From Tropicibacter alexandrii (lineage in GTDB: Bacteria; Pseudomonadota; Alphaproteobacteria; Rhodobacterales; Rhodobacteraceae), in the NCBI RefSeq assembly GCF_003667315.2, contig NZ_RCTZ02000010.1:1-64000 (forward strand): a DNA stretch of 64,000 nucleotides. Direction: 5' to 3'. Of the stretch, positions 47,689 through 56,612 are shown piece by piece (the stretch's first letter is position 1; each line of letters starts with the position of its first letter). Made by a program: the position numbers and the translations under genes. A model generated the notes under the pieces. The model was not told the DNA's origin and searched no databases. It saw nothing but the letters and a program-made list of their open reading frames with translations.

Positions 47689-49131
47689 ATGTCTGACAAA
47701 ATGAAAAACAAGCTGCTCAAGCAATCCACGCCCCGCCCCGCTGCGTGTTCGGTCACCGGTGGTTGGCTGGGTCGGTTCTGGGCGGATCAGTCCGGAAACA
47801 TGTCCTATCTGGCGCTGACCGGTGCCCTCATGATGATGGTTTTTGGTGGTGTCGGGATCGATATGATCCATGCGGAACTCAAGCGGACCAAGATCCAGAA
47901 CACGCTCGACCGGGCCGTGCTGGCTGCTGCCGATCTGGAAAACGGGCTCGACCCGACCTTCGTGGTCAACGACTATTTCCGCGCCATGGACATGACGGAC
48001 ACGCTGATCGACGTCCAGGACGAAAGCGCCAACCTGCTGAACGCCAAGCGCGTCACCGCCGAAGGCGGCGCCTCGGTCGCGTCGAACTTCACCCGGCTGC
48101 TCGGGATGGATACGCTCGACGTAGCCGGCCGCGCCCGCGCCGAGGAAGGTGCCAACAACATCGAAGTGTCGCTGGTGCTCGATATCTCGGGTTCGATGGC
48201 CGACAACAACAAGATGCAGCAGTTGCGCAGCGCGGCCAACCAGTTCTTTGACCTGCTGCTGACCGAGGACAACAAGGATCGCATCTCGATCTCGCTGGTG
48301 CCCTATTCGGAACATGTCAATCCGGGGCCAGACCTGACCGACTACCTCGATGTGAATTGGCGGCACGGCTATTCGCACTGCGTTGAAATGCCCGACGAGG
48401 AATTCGACAGCCCCGTCCTGAACCGCGACATCACCTATCAGCAGGTGCAGCACTACCAGTGGAACTATTTCGGTGCCAACGACCGCGACGACACGATCTG
48501 CCCGCAGTTCAGCTATGAACGGATCACCCCGTTCAGCCAGGACGTGACCGCGCTGAAGGCGCAGATCAACGCGATGCAGCCGCGCGCCGGCACGTCGATC
48601 TTCCTCGGGCTGAAATGGGGGGCGGCGCTGCTCGATCCGGGCACGGCCGACATCACCGGCGCGCTGGCCGCGCGGAACAAGGTCGACAACGCCTTCCGCG
48701 ACCGCCCCACCGCCTACGAGGACGACACCACGATCAAGACCATCGTGCTGATGACCGACGGTCAGAACTCGAACTCGATGCGCATTCAGGATTGGGCCTA
48801 CAATTCCAACTCCGAGATCGCGCTCTGGGCGCGCTACAACATGTGGTACTACCTGACGCGCAACGTGCATTCGGCCAATTGGGGTTATTTCTATCAACAG
48901 AAATACAGCGCCGCGACCGGTGACATGCTGATGGACAACATCTGCACCGCCGCCAAGGACCAAGGCGTGGTGATCTGGTCGATCGGCTTCGAAGTGACGG
49001 ATTACAGCGCCGGTGTCATGGCCAAATGCGCCTCCTCGCCCGCCCATTTCTTCCGCGTCGAAGGACAGGCCATCGAAGAGGCCTTCTACTCCATCGCACG
49101 CACCATCAACCAGCTGAGGCTCACCCAATGA
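47689..49131 (+). CDS. TadG-like pilus protein with von Willebrand A domain (copy 3)
   Basis: 480 residues. A hydrophobic segment (SGNMSYLALTGALMMMVFGGVGIDMIHAE) and RTKIQNTLDRAVLAAADLENG lead to the vWA domain (DISGSMADNNK, MTDGQNSNS) and the conserved tail YSIARTINQLRLTQ. It is shorter than copies 1 and 2 and lacks the NNGWGNGDQDAPG module. ATG 47689 was chosen; GAAAGGT lies upstream. First gene of the plus-strand set, overlapping the next by 4 bases. Confidence 0.9.
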   Translation: MSDKMKNKLLKQSTPRPAACSVTGGWLGRFWADQSGNMSYLALTGALMMMVFGGVGIDMIHAELKRTKIQNTLDRAVLAAADLENGLDPTFVVNDYFRAMDMTDTLIDVQDESANLLNAKRVTAEGGASVASNFTRLLGMDTLDVAGRARAEEGANNIEVSLVLDISGSMADNNKMQQLRSAANQFFDLLLTEDNKDRISISLVPYSEHVNPGPDLTDYLDVNWRHGYSHCVEMPDEEFDSPVLNRDITYQQVQHYQWNYFGANDRDDTICPQFSYERITPFSQDVTALKAQINAMQPRAGTSIFLGLKWGAALLDPGTADITGALAARNKVDNAFRDRPTAYEDDTTIKTIVLMTDGQNSNSMRIQDWAYNSNSEIALWARYNMWYYLTRNVHSANWGYFYQQKYSAATGDMLMDNICTAAKDQGVVIWSIGFEVTDYSAGVMAKCASSPAHFFRVEGQAIEEAFYSIARTINQLRLTQ

Positions 49132-49670
49132 CCCGCGTTTTCAAGAACCCCCTGCGCGCCTTCCGCCGCAGCGAAGAAGGGTCGATGGTTGTTCCCTTCG
49201 CCCTCTGGACCCCGGTCTTTCTGGCCTTGATCGTCTCTTCGGTCGAGATCGGCACCATCACCATCCGCCACACCGTGCTGGAACGCGCGCTGGACCGGAC
49301 GGTGCGGGACATGCGGATCAGCGGCGCTGGCGCCTCGAGCGAAATCATCAAGCAGGGCATCTGCGACCGCTCGCCCGCCTTGGCCGAATGCATGGCCCGC
49401 CTGCAACTCGAAATGATCAAGCTGGACATGCGCGACTGGGTCGACCCGCCGTTGAATGCGGATTGCACCGATACCTCGCTGCTCGAAGGCGAAGTCACCC
49501 CGATGCGGAACTTCCAGCATGGTGGCGCCCACGAAATGATGCTGATCCGCGCCTGCTACAAGTTCAAGCCGGTGACCCCGGCCGGGATGGTCGGCGGCAG
49601 CCTCGGCAAGGATGACGAGGGCTACACCGCGATCGTTTCAACCAGTGCCTTCGTGCACGAGCCGACCTGA
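49128..49670 (+). CDS. TadE-like pilus protein (plus-strand set)
   Basis: 180 residues with an N-terminal pseudopilin-like segment (EEGSMVVPFALWTPVFLALIVSSVEIGTITIRHTV). Cysteines (GICDRSPALAECMARL, DCTDT, RACYKFKP) and the C-terminal DDEGYTAIVSTSAFVHEPT closely match the 178-aa TadE at 41200. Its ATG overlaps the TadG stop (ATGA). Confidence 0.88.
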   Translation: MTRVFKNPLRAFRRSEEGSMVVPFALWTPVFLALIVSSVEIGTITIRHTVLERALDRTVRDMRISGAGASSEIIKQGICDRSPALAECMARLQLEMIKLDMRDWVDPPLNADCTDTSLLEGEVTPMRNFQHGGAHEMMLIRACYKFKPVTPAGMVGGSLGKDDEGYTAIVSTSAFVHEPT

Positions 49671-49682
49671 GGAGACGGGACC

Positions 49683-50378
49683 ATGTTCACTTCCTTCCTG
49701 ACCTCGCTGCGGGCCTTCCGCGAAGACCAGCGCGGCTATGTCACCATCGAAGCGGCCATCGTGCTGCCCGCCCTTCTCTGGCTGTTCGGCGTCGGCTGGG
49801 TCTATTTCGATGCCTTCCGCCAGCAAAGCGTCAACCAAAAGGCGAACTACGTCATCGGCGACATGATCTCTCGCGAGACGGACCCGGTCGATGACCCCTA
49901 TATCGACAATGCCTTCCGGCTGAGCAACGTGCTGACCCGGACCTTTGACGGCACCAGCGACCTGCGGATCACCGTCGTGCGTTACGACGCGAACAAGAAA
50001 CGCTGGAACCTGCGCTGGTCCGAGGCTCGCGGCAACATGGCGGCGATGAGCAGCGGAGACGTCAAGGACACCGCACCGCACCTGCCCGTCGCCAGCCATC
50101 TCGAAGAGCTGATCATCGTCGAGACCTGGGAGGAATATCATCCCGCCCTGCAAGTCGGTCTGAACGATTTCGACATCTACTCGTACAGCTTCACCCGTCC
50201 CCGCTATGCGCCGCAGGTCCTGTTCTACGATCCGGGACAGAACAACGGCTGGGGCAATGGCGATCAGGACGCGCCGGGCGACTCGCTGTGCAACAACAAC
50301 GCAGAGAACGCCACCGACTGCCTGAACGATGACGGCCAGACCAACATCGAACCGTCCAAGAAAGGCAAGGGCGCCTGA
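49683..50378 (+). CDS. TadE-like pilus protein with C-terminal NGWGNGDQDAPG module
   Basis: 231 residues. The first 175 are TadE-like (RGYVTIEAAIVLPALLWLFGVGWVYFDAF, SRETDPVDDPYIDN, FTRPRYAPQVLF) and resemble the 187-aa TadE at 40633, which ends at FTRPRFAPKIVWAGA. The extra C-terminal 55 residues contain the NNGWGNGDQDAPG module (50241-50309) and a low-complexity tail ending in KGKGA, as if the module were appended. Follows the previous gene by 12 bases and ends before a terminator. Confidence 0.88.
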   Translation: MFTSFLTSLRAFREDQRGYVTIEAAIVLPALLWLFGVGWVYFDAFRQQSVNQKANYVIGDMISRETDPVDDPYIDNAFRLSNVLTRTFDGTSDLRITVVRYDANKKRWNLRWSEARGNMAAMSSGDVKDTAPHLPVASHLEELIIVETWEEYHPALQVGLNDFDIYSYSFTRPRYAPQVLFYDPGQNNGWGNGDQDAPGDSLCNNNAENATDCLNDDGQTNIEPSKKGKGA

Positions 50379-50404
50379 TCTCGACCCCCGGCGCCCCAGC
50401 CCCG

Positions 50405-50438
50405 AAACCGGCCGCGACTGCCACGCGGCCGGTTTTTT
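50405..50438 (+). terminator. Rho-independent terminator after the plus-strand tad set
   Basis: A 12-bp stem, AAACCGGCCGCG paired with CGCGGCCGGTTT (50405-50416 with 50424-50435), followed by TTT. It ends the operon and overlaps the convergent gene at 50437. Confidence 0.85.
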
Positions 50439-50913
50439 ACAATTGCATCTGGTCCGGCCCGCCAGCCAGTTTCATCGCGATCATGTCCGCCATGGGCTTG
50501 CTATGCGCGCTGGCGGTGACGCCGCCGATGGCAACGCGCCGCCCCCACCGCCACCAAAGGCCGGGCCGCCAGACCCTCGCCCCGGGCTCCTTGAGGATCA
50601 GCAGGAAGCCGTTCGACGGCTTCATCGCAAAGGGCGACCGGTCGACCTTGGCGATATTGTCGAGCGCCGCCACCACCGTGCCGTCGCTGTCGACCAGCGC
50701 CTCGTCGGTCAGGATCAGCGCATGGCTCGTGGCCTGCCACATGACCTGCGCGCCCCAAAGCGCGGCAATGCCCAGCACCGACAGGACCACCGTCCAGCCG
50801 ACCGCGGTCGGCGTCGCCAGTCCGACATACAGCATCAGCCCGCCAAGCCCGGTCATCGCCGTCACCCCGATGACCCGTCGCGGCGCCGTGGCCCGCAATT
50901 CCATCTGATCCAT
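50437..50913 (-). CDS. membrane protein of unknown function, 158 aa
   Basis: Two closely spaced transmembrane helices (VIGVTAMTGLGGLMLYVGLA and VGWTVVLSVLGIAALWGAQVMW) followed by a C-terminal cytoplasmic region (ALILTDEALVDSDGTVVAALDNIAKVDRSPFAMKPSNGFLLILK) that looks like a PH-like domain. AGCAGG precedes the ATG. Conserved-looking but unnamed. Its 3' end overlaps the convergent terminator. Confidence 0.75.
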   Translation of the reverse strand: MDQMELRATAPRRVIGVTAMTGLGGLMLYVGLATPTAVGWTVVLSVLGIAALWGAQVMWQATSHALILTDEALVDSDGTVVAALDNIAKVDRSPFAMKPSNGFLLILKEPGARVWRPGLWWRWGRRVAIGGVTASAHSKPMADMIAMKLAGGPDQMQL

Positions 50914-51132
50914 CCTGCTCCCTCGCCGTTGATGTCTCCCCCTCCCTAAGCCCTGCCAGCCGCCCTGTCACGCGGTCACGGGCGCATCACGAGGTTTCCC
51001 CGGCGCGCACTTCTGTGCGCCGATGGTTGGCGATCCTGCACGCGGCATCACGCCCCGAAACCGACCGGGCCGACGTTTCGGACGCCGACCCGGGCACAAT
51101 CAAGGCCCGCTGCACGCAAAATACGCGCCAGC

Positions 51133-52080
51133 CTATCCGCGCCGCACCACGATCTCTGCGCCGCGACCCGGCGGCTCGTCATCCACAAGCTCCGTCGGAA
51201 AGCCGGGCGCCGTGACATCCAGCCCGGTCGCCTCTTCCAGCCGTTCGATCATCCGATCCGATTGCGCCCGCGCGCCATACCGCGCCTGCCCGTCCCGCAT
51301 CATCGCGATGATCTGCGGGCTGATCTCCAATGGCACGCCATGCGTCTCGGCCAGCGCCTGGAACAGCCCGATATCCTTCAAGACAAGGTCCATGGTGAAA
51401 TCCACGTCGCGATTGCCCGACAGGATCAGCTGGCTTTCGGTCTCATGCACGAAAGAGGTGCCCGAGCTGATCCGGATCGCCTCGTAGGTGGTCGCAAGGT
51501 CCAACCCCGCCGCCGCCATGGTCGTCAACGCCTCGCACAGGCTCAACAGGTTCACGGTCGCAAGGTAGTTGGTCATCACCTTCAGCTTCGACGCGGTCCC
51601 GACCTCCCCCGTATGCAGCACCTTGCGCCCGAGGATCGTCAGCAGCGGCAGCACGGTTTCGAAGGCCGCCCGGTCGCAACCCGCAAAGACCGAGATGTTG
51701 CCCGTCGCCGCCCGATGGCACCCGCCCGAGACCGGCGCCTCGACCATCAGCGCGCCGGTCGCGGCCACGCGCGCCGCCTGCTCCACCACAAGGTCGGGGT
51801 CCGTGGTCGACATCTCGATCCAGATCTTTCCCGGCCCCATCTCGGGCAGCATCTCCTCCATCACCGCCTGGCTGGCCGCGGGCGACGGAAGCGACGTGAT
51901 CACCACCGGGCAATCCCGCATCACCTGCGCCGCCGATTGCCCGGCCTTGGCGCCCATCGCCGCGAACTCGGCCACCCGCGCCACCTCCAGATCAAAGACC
52001 TCCAGCGCCTCGCCATTCTTCAGCAAATTTCCCGCCAGCTTGCCGCCGACGGCCCCCAATCCGATAAACCCTGTGGCCAT
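51133..52080 (-). CDS. 3-hydroxyisobutyrate dehydrogenase-family oxidoreductase
   Basis: 315 residues of the beta-hydroxyacid dehydrogenase family. The N-terminal FIGLGAVGGKLAGNLL is the nucleotide-binding loop; later VEAPVSGGCHRAATGN carries the substrate serine and a following KLKVMTNYL has the catalytic lysine. ATG 52080 (GGGAGG upstream) was preferred over an in-frame frame upstream to 52434. Substrate could be 3-hydroxyisobutyrate, tartronate semialdehyde or similar. Isolated between other genes, divergent from ogt. Confidence 0.9.
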   Translation of the reverse strand: MATGFIGLGAVGGKLAGNLLKNGEALEVFDLEVARVAEFAAMGAKAGQSAAQVMRDCPVVITSLPSPAASQAVMEEMLPEMGPGKIWIEMSTTDPDLVVEQAARVAATGALMVEAPVSGGCHRAATGNISVFAGCDRAAFETVLPLLTILGRKVLHTGEVGTASKLKVMTNYLATVNLLSLCEALTTMAAAGLDLATTYEAIRISSGTSFVHETESQLILSGNRDVDFTMDLVLKDIGLFQALAETHGVPLEISPQIIAMMRDGQARYGARAQSDRMIERLEEATGLDVTAPGFPTELVDDEPPGRGAEIVVRRG

Positions 52081-52297
52081 GTGTTCCTCCCTTTTGCGCC
52101 ACCCTTGCCGCCCAATAGGTTCCCGTCCAGCCCGTTTGCGACATCGCCATGGACGCGAAGGGCCCGCGCACATAGTCTCGCGGCATGCCAAAGCCCGCCA
52201 ATCCGCCTGCCGCCCCGACGAAGCCGATGCAGGCACCGCCCGGTGCACCCCCGCCTCGGACCCGGGCGCGCCCCACCCCCCGAACCGGACGAGGCCC

Positions 52298-52762
52298 ATG
52301 CGACGCATCCTGAAGCGGACGATTGCGACACCAACCGGCCCTCTGACGATCTCGGCCACAGATGATGACATCACCGCCGTCACCTGGAGCACGCACCCGG
52401 CCCAAGACGACAGCCCCCTGCTGCGCGAGGCCACGGAGCAGGTGCATGCCTATTTCGACGGCCAGCTGACGCGCTTCGACCTGCCGCTCGCCCTGCCCGA
52501 CCGACCGATCCTGCGCGCCGTTTGCGAGCGGATGCTGGCCATCCCCTTCGGCGAGACCCGGACCTATGGCGACCTCGCCCGGTCGCTGGGCAAACCTGCC
52601 CAAGCCATTGGACAGGCCTGCGGCCGCAATCCCATCGCGCTGATCATCCCCTGCCACCGGATCCTCGCACGCAACGGCCTCGGCGGCTTCTCCGGCGGCA
52701 CGGGGCTGGAAACCAAGATCCAGTTGCTCAAACACGAAGGCGCCGCCAGCCTGCTGATCTGA
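52298..52762 (+). CDS. ogt: methylated-DNA--protein-cysteine methyltransferase
   Basis: Repairs O6-methylguanine by transferring the methyl group to its own cysteine (suicide enzyme). The 154 residues contain the ALIIPCHRIL active site with C119 and the DNA-binding helix FGETRTYGDLA. ATG 52298 has GAGG upstream. A 217-base gap separates it from the divergent dehydrogenase. Confidence 0.93.
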   Translation: MRRILKRTIATPTGPLTISATDDDITAVTWSTHPAQDDSPLLREATEQVHAYFDGQLTRFDLPLALPDRPILRAVCERMLAIPFGETRTYGDLARSLGKPAQAIGQACGRNPIALIIPCHRILARNGLGGFSGGTGLETKIQLLKHEGAASLLI

Positions 52763-52764
52763 CC

Positions 52765-52798
52765 GGGGTTCTTCTCTTCACAAATACCCCCGCCGGAG
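52765..52798 (-). repeat. dispersed intergenic element, copy 3
   Basis: On the minus strand CCTCCGGCGGGGGTATTTGT then GAAGAGAAGAACCCC. It lies between ogt and pheA and shares the GGTATTT...AGAAGAA core. Confidence 0.6.
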
Positions 52799-52922
52799 GC
52801 ATCAGACAGACATGCTAGGCGCAGACGCCGCCTCCGGGCGCCACAGCCGCGCCGGGCGCCAAACCCGAGCACAAGCGCAGCGCCGTGCGAGACGACCTGC
52901 GCGGCGAAGCCGCCCCTTTGGA

Positions 52923-53756
52923 TCAATCCCGGCGTGGGTCACGGGGATAGACGCCGAGGATTTCCAGCATGTCGGTGAAGTAATCCAGCTCCTCGAGCGC
53001 GCGCTGCACACCCGGGTCCTCCGGATGGCCTTCAATGTCCGCGTAGAACTGCGTCGCGGTAAAGGACCCGCCGACCATGTAGCTTTCCAGCTTGGTCATG
53101 TTGACACCATTCGTCGCGAACCCGCCCATCGCCTTGTACAGCGCGGCGGGAATGTTGCGGACCTGAAAGACGAAGGTGGTGATCATGCCATGCTCGCCCC
53201 GGCGGGACAGGTCGCCATCCTTGCCCATGATCAGGAACCGCGTCGTGTTATGCGCATGGTCCTCGATATGTCGTGCCAGCAAGTGCAGCCCGTAGATCTC
53301 GGCCGCCAGATCCGATGCCAGCACCCCGATGTCGCGCGACTGCGTTTCGGCCAGTTCCTGTGCCGCGCCCGCGCTGTCGGCCCAAGCCTCGCCCGCGATC
53401 CCGTATTGCGACAGGAACGTGGCCGCCTGCGGCAGCAGCACCGGATGCGCCCGGACTTTCTTCAGCTCTTCGATCTGCACGCCGGGCAAGGCCATCATCG
53501 AGATGTGCACGCGCACGAAAGCCTCGTCGATGATCCGCAGGCCCGACTCGGGCAGCAGCCGGTGGATGTCCGCCACCCGTCCATAGGTGGTGTTCTCGAC
53601 CGGCAGCATCGCAAGATCCGCCGCGCCCTGCCGTACCGCGCCGATCACGTCCTCGAAGGATTTGCAGGGCAGGACATCCATCTCGGGGCGTGCATCCACG
53701 CAGGCCTGATGGGAATAGGCGCCCAATTCGCCCTGAAACGCGATCCGCTTGCTCAT
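52923..53756 (-). CDS. pheA: prephenate dehydratase
   Basis: Phenylalanine biosynthesis: prephenate to phenylpyruvate. The 277 residues have the catalytic domain (RIAFQGELGAYSHQA, VENTTYGRV, NTTRFLIMG with the TRF motif) and a C-terminal ACT domain (TTFVFQVRNIPAALYKAMGGFATNGVNMTKLESYM) for Phe feedback. No chorismate mutase domain is fused. ATG 53756 was chosen over an upstream frame start at 53957. Confidence 0.95.
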   Translation of the reverse strand: MSKRIAFQGELGAYSHQACVDARPEMDVLPCKSFEDVIGAVRQGAADLAMLPVENTTYGRVADIHRLLPESGLRIIDEAFVRVHISMMALPGVQIEELKKVRAHPVLLPQAATFLSQYGIAGEAWADSAGAAQELAETQSRDIGVLASDLAAEIYGLHLLARHIEDHAHNTTRFLIMGKDGDLSRRGEHGMITTFVFQVRNIPAALYKAMGGFATNGVNMTKLESYMVGGSFTATQFYADIEGHPEDPGVQRALEELDYFTDMLEILGVYPRDPRRD

Positions 53757-53883
53757 CTGTCCGACTTTCCGATGGACCCGCGCATGGGCGGGCGTTTGGT
53801 CGCGGCTTCTACACCTTGCCAGACGCGAAGGGAACCAATAGATACGCGCGGAAACCAAGGCTTTCTCACGAACAGGGCACCTC

Positions 53884-54396
53884 ATGTTTGACACGATGAC
53901 ACTAACCAAGGTCGTGGGCGGCGTCTGCGGCGCGCTTCTGATCTTTATGCTGGGCAAATGGGCTGCCGAGTCGATGTACCACGTCGGTGGCGGCCACGGG
54001 GACGATCACGCTGCAGCCTATGTGATCGACACCGGTGAGGGCGATGGCCCGGCCGAAGCCGAAGAAGAAGTCGATTTCGCCACCCTGCTGGCATCGGCCG
54101 ATGCGGGCGCCGGCGAGAAGGTGTTCGGCAAGTGCCGCGCCTGCCACGCCGTCGATGGCACCGACAAGACCGGCCCGCACCTGAACGGTGTCGTCGATCG
54201 CGCCATCGGTGCGGTGGACGGGTTCGGCTATTCCGGCAACCTGCAGCAGGTCGGCGATGTCTGGTCGCCCGAGAACCTGAACGCCTTCCTCGAAAACCCC
54301 AAGGGCACCGCTCCGGGCACCACCATGTCCTTTGCCGGTCTGCGCAAGCCCGAGGATCGCGCGAACCTGATCGCCTACCTTCAGGGCACCAACTGA
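53884..54396 (+). CDS. cycM: membrane-anchored cytochrome c (CycM / c552 type)
   Basis: 170 residues: N-terminal membrane anchor (KVVGGVCGALLIFMLGKWAAES), an acidic Gly/Glu-rich flexible linker (about 50-62), and a class I cytochrome domain with CRACH (C84-H88) and distal methionine in TTMSFAG. It carries electrons from the bc1 complex or periplasmic donors to cytochrome c oxidase. In this organism it could also accept electrons from the Sox system; that is inference. Divergent from pheA. Confidence 0.93.
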   Translation: MFDTMTLTKVVGGVCGALLIFMLGKWAAESMYHVGGGHGDDHAAAYVIDTGEGDGPAEAEEEVDFATLLASADAGAGEKVFGKCRACHAVDGTDKTGPHLNGVVDRAIGAVDGFGYSGNLQQVGDVWSPENLNAFLENPKGTAPGTTMSFAGLRKPEDRANLIAYLQGTN

Positions 54397-54418
54397 TCAC
54401 ATCGCATGACGTTGCGCG

Positions 54419-54446
54419 AAGGCCGTCCCGTTCGGGGCGGCCTTTT
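54419..54446 (+). terminator. Rho-independent terminator after cycM
   Basis: AAGGCCGTCCC paired with GGGGCGGCCTT (one GU) with a GTTC loop (54430-54433), followed by TT. Ends 23 bases after the cycM stop. Confidence 0.85.
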
Positions 54447-54452
54447 CGCGTG

Positions 54453-54474
54453 CAAGGCGCTTCGAAGCGCCTTG
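54453..54474. repeat. TTCGAA palindrome array A, unit 1
   Basis: Perfect 22-base palindrome of form CAAG-GCGC-TTCGAA-GCGC-CTTG. Confidence 0.85.
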
Positions 54475-54476
54475 GG

Positions 54477-54498
54477 CAAGCGCCTTCGAAGGCGCTTG
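54477..54498. repeat. TTCGAA palindrome array A, unit 2
   Basis: Perfect 22-base palindrome of form CAAG-CGCC-TTCGAA-GGCG-CTTG, two bases after unit 1. The four variable bases differ from unit 1 but stay self-complementary. Confidence 0.85.
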
Positions 54499-54525
54499 GT
54501 CCCGCAACGTCAAGTTTGCGCCGAA

Positions 54526-54547
54526 CAAGGCTTTTCGAAAAGCCTTG
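54526..54547. repeat. TTCGAA palindrome array A, unit 3
   Basis: Perfect 22-base palindrome of form CAAG-GCTT-TTCGAA-AAGC-CTTG. The same form recurs as unit 1 of array B at 63097. Confidence 0.85.
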
Positions 54548-54691
54548 GCTCCGGTCAGATCACGGGGAATTCATGAGAAACTTGCCCAGATCACCGCTTG
54601 AATGTGGCAGGTCGAAACCCTTAGCTTAAAATTAACCATCGTTGCTATGGAATAAGACCGTCCGGCCACGGACCGCACAGGGAGATCCGCC

Positions 54692-56611
54692 ATGACCAGG
54701 AAGACGCCGTTTGACGTAACCCGCCGCCAGACCCTCGGGATGCTGGGTGCCTCGCTGGGGCTTGGCGGGATCGCCCGCCCCGGATGGGCCGCCTCCCATG
54801 TGCCGATGATCAAGTCGCATGGCTATTCCTTCTACGGCGACCTGAAATACCCCGCCGATTTCCCGCATTTCGACTACGTCAACCCGAACGCCCCGAAAGG
54901 CGGCGAGATCGTCATCAGCGCCCGCGGCACCTTTGACGGGTTCAACCGCTGGGCGTGGCGTGGCAATCCCGAAACCAATTCCAGCGTCGTCGCGGAATCC
55001 CTGTTCGGCGAGATGCCTTGGGGCGGCGGCCTGCCCGCCGACAGCATCACCGACGCCTATTGCCTGATCGCCCGCGAGGTCGAATATCCCGAGGATCAGA
55101 CCTATGTCGTCTTCCACCTGCGCGACGACGTCACCTTCCGCAACGGCGCGCCGCTGACGGCGCGCGACGCGGCTTTTACCCACAACCTGTTTCTCGAACA
55201 GGGCATCCGGTCTTACGCGCGTTCGGTGGCCGAACGCATCACAGGGGTCGAGGTGATCGACGACCTGACCTTGAAATACACCTTCGCCGACGGGATTTCC
55301 CGCCGCTCGCTGATCAGCCAGGTCGGCGGCACGCCGATCTTCTCCGAAGACTGGTACAAGGAAACCGCCGAACGGCTCGACGAGCCGTCCGTCGAAAGCC
55401 CGATGGCCTCGGGCCCCTACCAGGTCGGCGATTACGAGTTCAACCGCTACGTCGTCTATGAACGCAACCCCAATTACTGGGGCTGGGATCACCCGGCCAA
55501 TGTCGGCCGCCACAACTTCGACCGCATCCGGATCGAGTATTTCGCCGACGAAACCGCCGAGTTCGAGGCGTTCAAGGCAGGCATCTTCAACTTCCACACC
55601 GAAGGCTCCACCAAACGCTGGGCCACGGGCTATGACTTCCCGGCGCTCAACGAGGGCGACGTGATCAAGGAGGCGATCCCCGATCAGACCGCGCCGAACA
55701 ATTCCGGCATCATCTTCAACACCGCGCGGGCGCCGCTGGACAACCGCAACATCCGCCATGCGCTGTCGCTGGCCTTCAACTTTGAATGGGTGCGGGAGTC
55801 GCTGCAATATTCGCTGACCACCCAGCGCAATTCCTTTGCCGAAGGTCAGACGTGGGAGGCCAAGGGCGTGCCCGAAGGCGCGGAGCTGGAGCTGCTGAAG
55901 TCGCTTGGCGACGTGATCCCGCCCGAGATGCTGACCGAAGAGGCCGTGATGGCCCATACCTCGGACCCGTCCACCCCGATCGACCGCCGCAACAAGCGGC
56001 AGGCGCTGCGCCTGCTGGCGGACGAGGGCTGGACCATCAACGACCAAGGCCAGATGGTCAACGAGGCGGGCGAGCAGATGTCCTTCGACTTCCTCGTGAT
56101 CGCGACATGGGACGATGTGCGCCTGTCGACCATCGACACCTACGCCCAGACGCTGCGCGACTGGGGCATCGCGGTCAATGCGGACAAGGTGGACAGCGCG
56201 CAGGGCCAGCAGCGCTTCCTCGACAAAGACTATGACATGATCTCCACCCGCATCCTGACCTTCTCCTCGGCGGGAACGGGGCTGAAACAACTGTTCGGCT
56301 CGGAAACGGCGGTGGTGTCCTCGTACAACCCCTCGGCGCTGCAAAGCCCGATGGTCGACGCGATCATCGAAGCGGCGCTGGCAACGACCACCCGCGAGGA
56401 CGAGGTCGTGGCCCTGACCGCGCTGGATCGCGCCCTGCGCTGGGAGCGCGTCATGGCGCATTCCGGCTACGTGCCCGAATACTGGGTCGCCTATTACGAC
56501 ATGTTCGAACGGCCCGAGAACCTGCCGCCGCTGGCGCTGGGTGTGCTCGATTTCTGGTGGATCAACGAAGAAAAGGCCGAGGCCCTCAAGGCAGAGGGTG
56601 TGCTGAAATAA
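54692..56611 (+). CDS. yejA: YejA-type peptide-binding protein of ABC transporter
   Basis: 639-residue extracellular solute-binding protein. A Tat-type signal ([16 protein letters not shown]) is followed by SBP family 5 features ([59 protein letters not shown]). Partner of YejB, E, F, the importer for peptides and microcin C-like compounds. The upstream gap holds array A of TTCGAA palindromes and TTAACCAT. yejB follows after one base. Confidence 0.92.
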   Translation: MTRKTPFDVTRRQTLGMLGASLGLGGIARPGWAASHVPMIKSHGYSFYGDLKYPADFPHFDYVNPNAPKGGEIVISARGTFDGFNRWAWRGNPETNSSVVAESLFGEMPWGGGLPADSITDAYCLIAREVEYPEDQTYVVFHLRDDVTFRNGAPLTARDAAFTHNLFLEQGIRSYARSVAERITGVEVIDDLTLKYTFADGISRRSLISQVGGTPIFSEDWYKETAERLDEPSVESPMASGPYQVGDYEFNRYVVYERNPNYWGWDHPANVGRHNFDRIRIEYFADETAEFEAFKAGIFNFHTEGSTKRWATGYDFPALNEGDVIKEAIPDQTAPNNSGIIFNTARAPLDNRNIRHALSLAFNFEWVRESLQYSLTTQRNSFAEGQTWEAKGVPEGAELELLKSLGDVIPPEMLTEEAVMAHTSDPSTPIDRRNKRQALRLLADEGWTINDQGQMVNEAGEQMSFDFLVIATWDDVRLSTIDTYAQTLRDWGIAVNADKVDSAQGQQRFLDKDYDMISTRILTFSSAGTGLKQLFGSETAVVSSYNPSALQSPMVDAIIEAALATTTREDEVVALTALDRALRWERVMAHSGYVPEYWVAYYDMFERPENLPPLALGVLDFWWINEEKAEALKAEGVLK

Positions 56612-56612
56612 T

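Noticed and set aside
54620-54640. TTAA/TTAACCAT sequence resembling a CtrA half-site before yejA
   Set aside because: The spacing (TTAA-N2-TTAA) does not fit the CtrA consensus TTAA-N7-TTAA, and single GTTAAC sites elsewhere are expected by chance.
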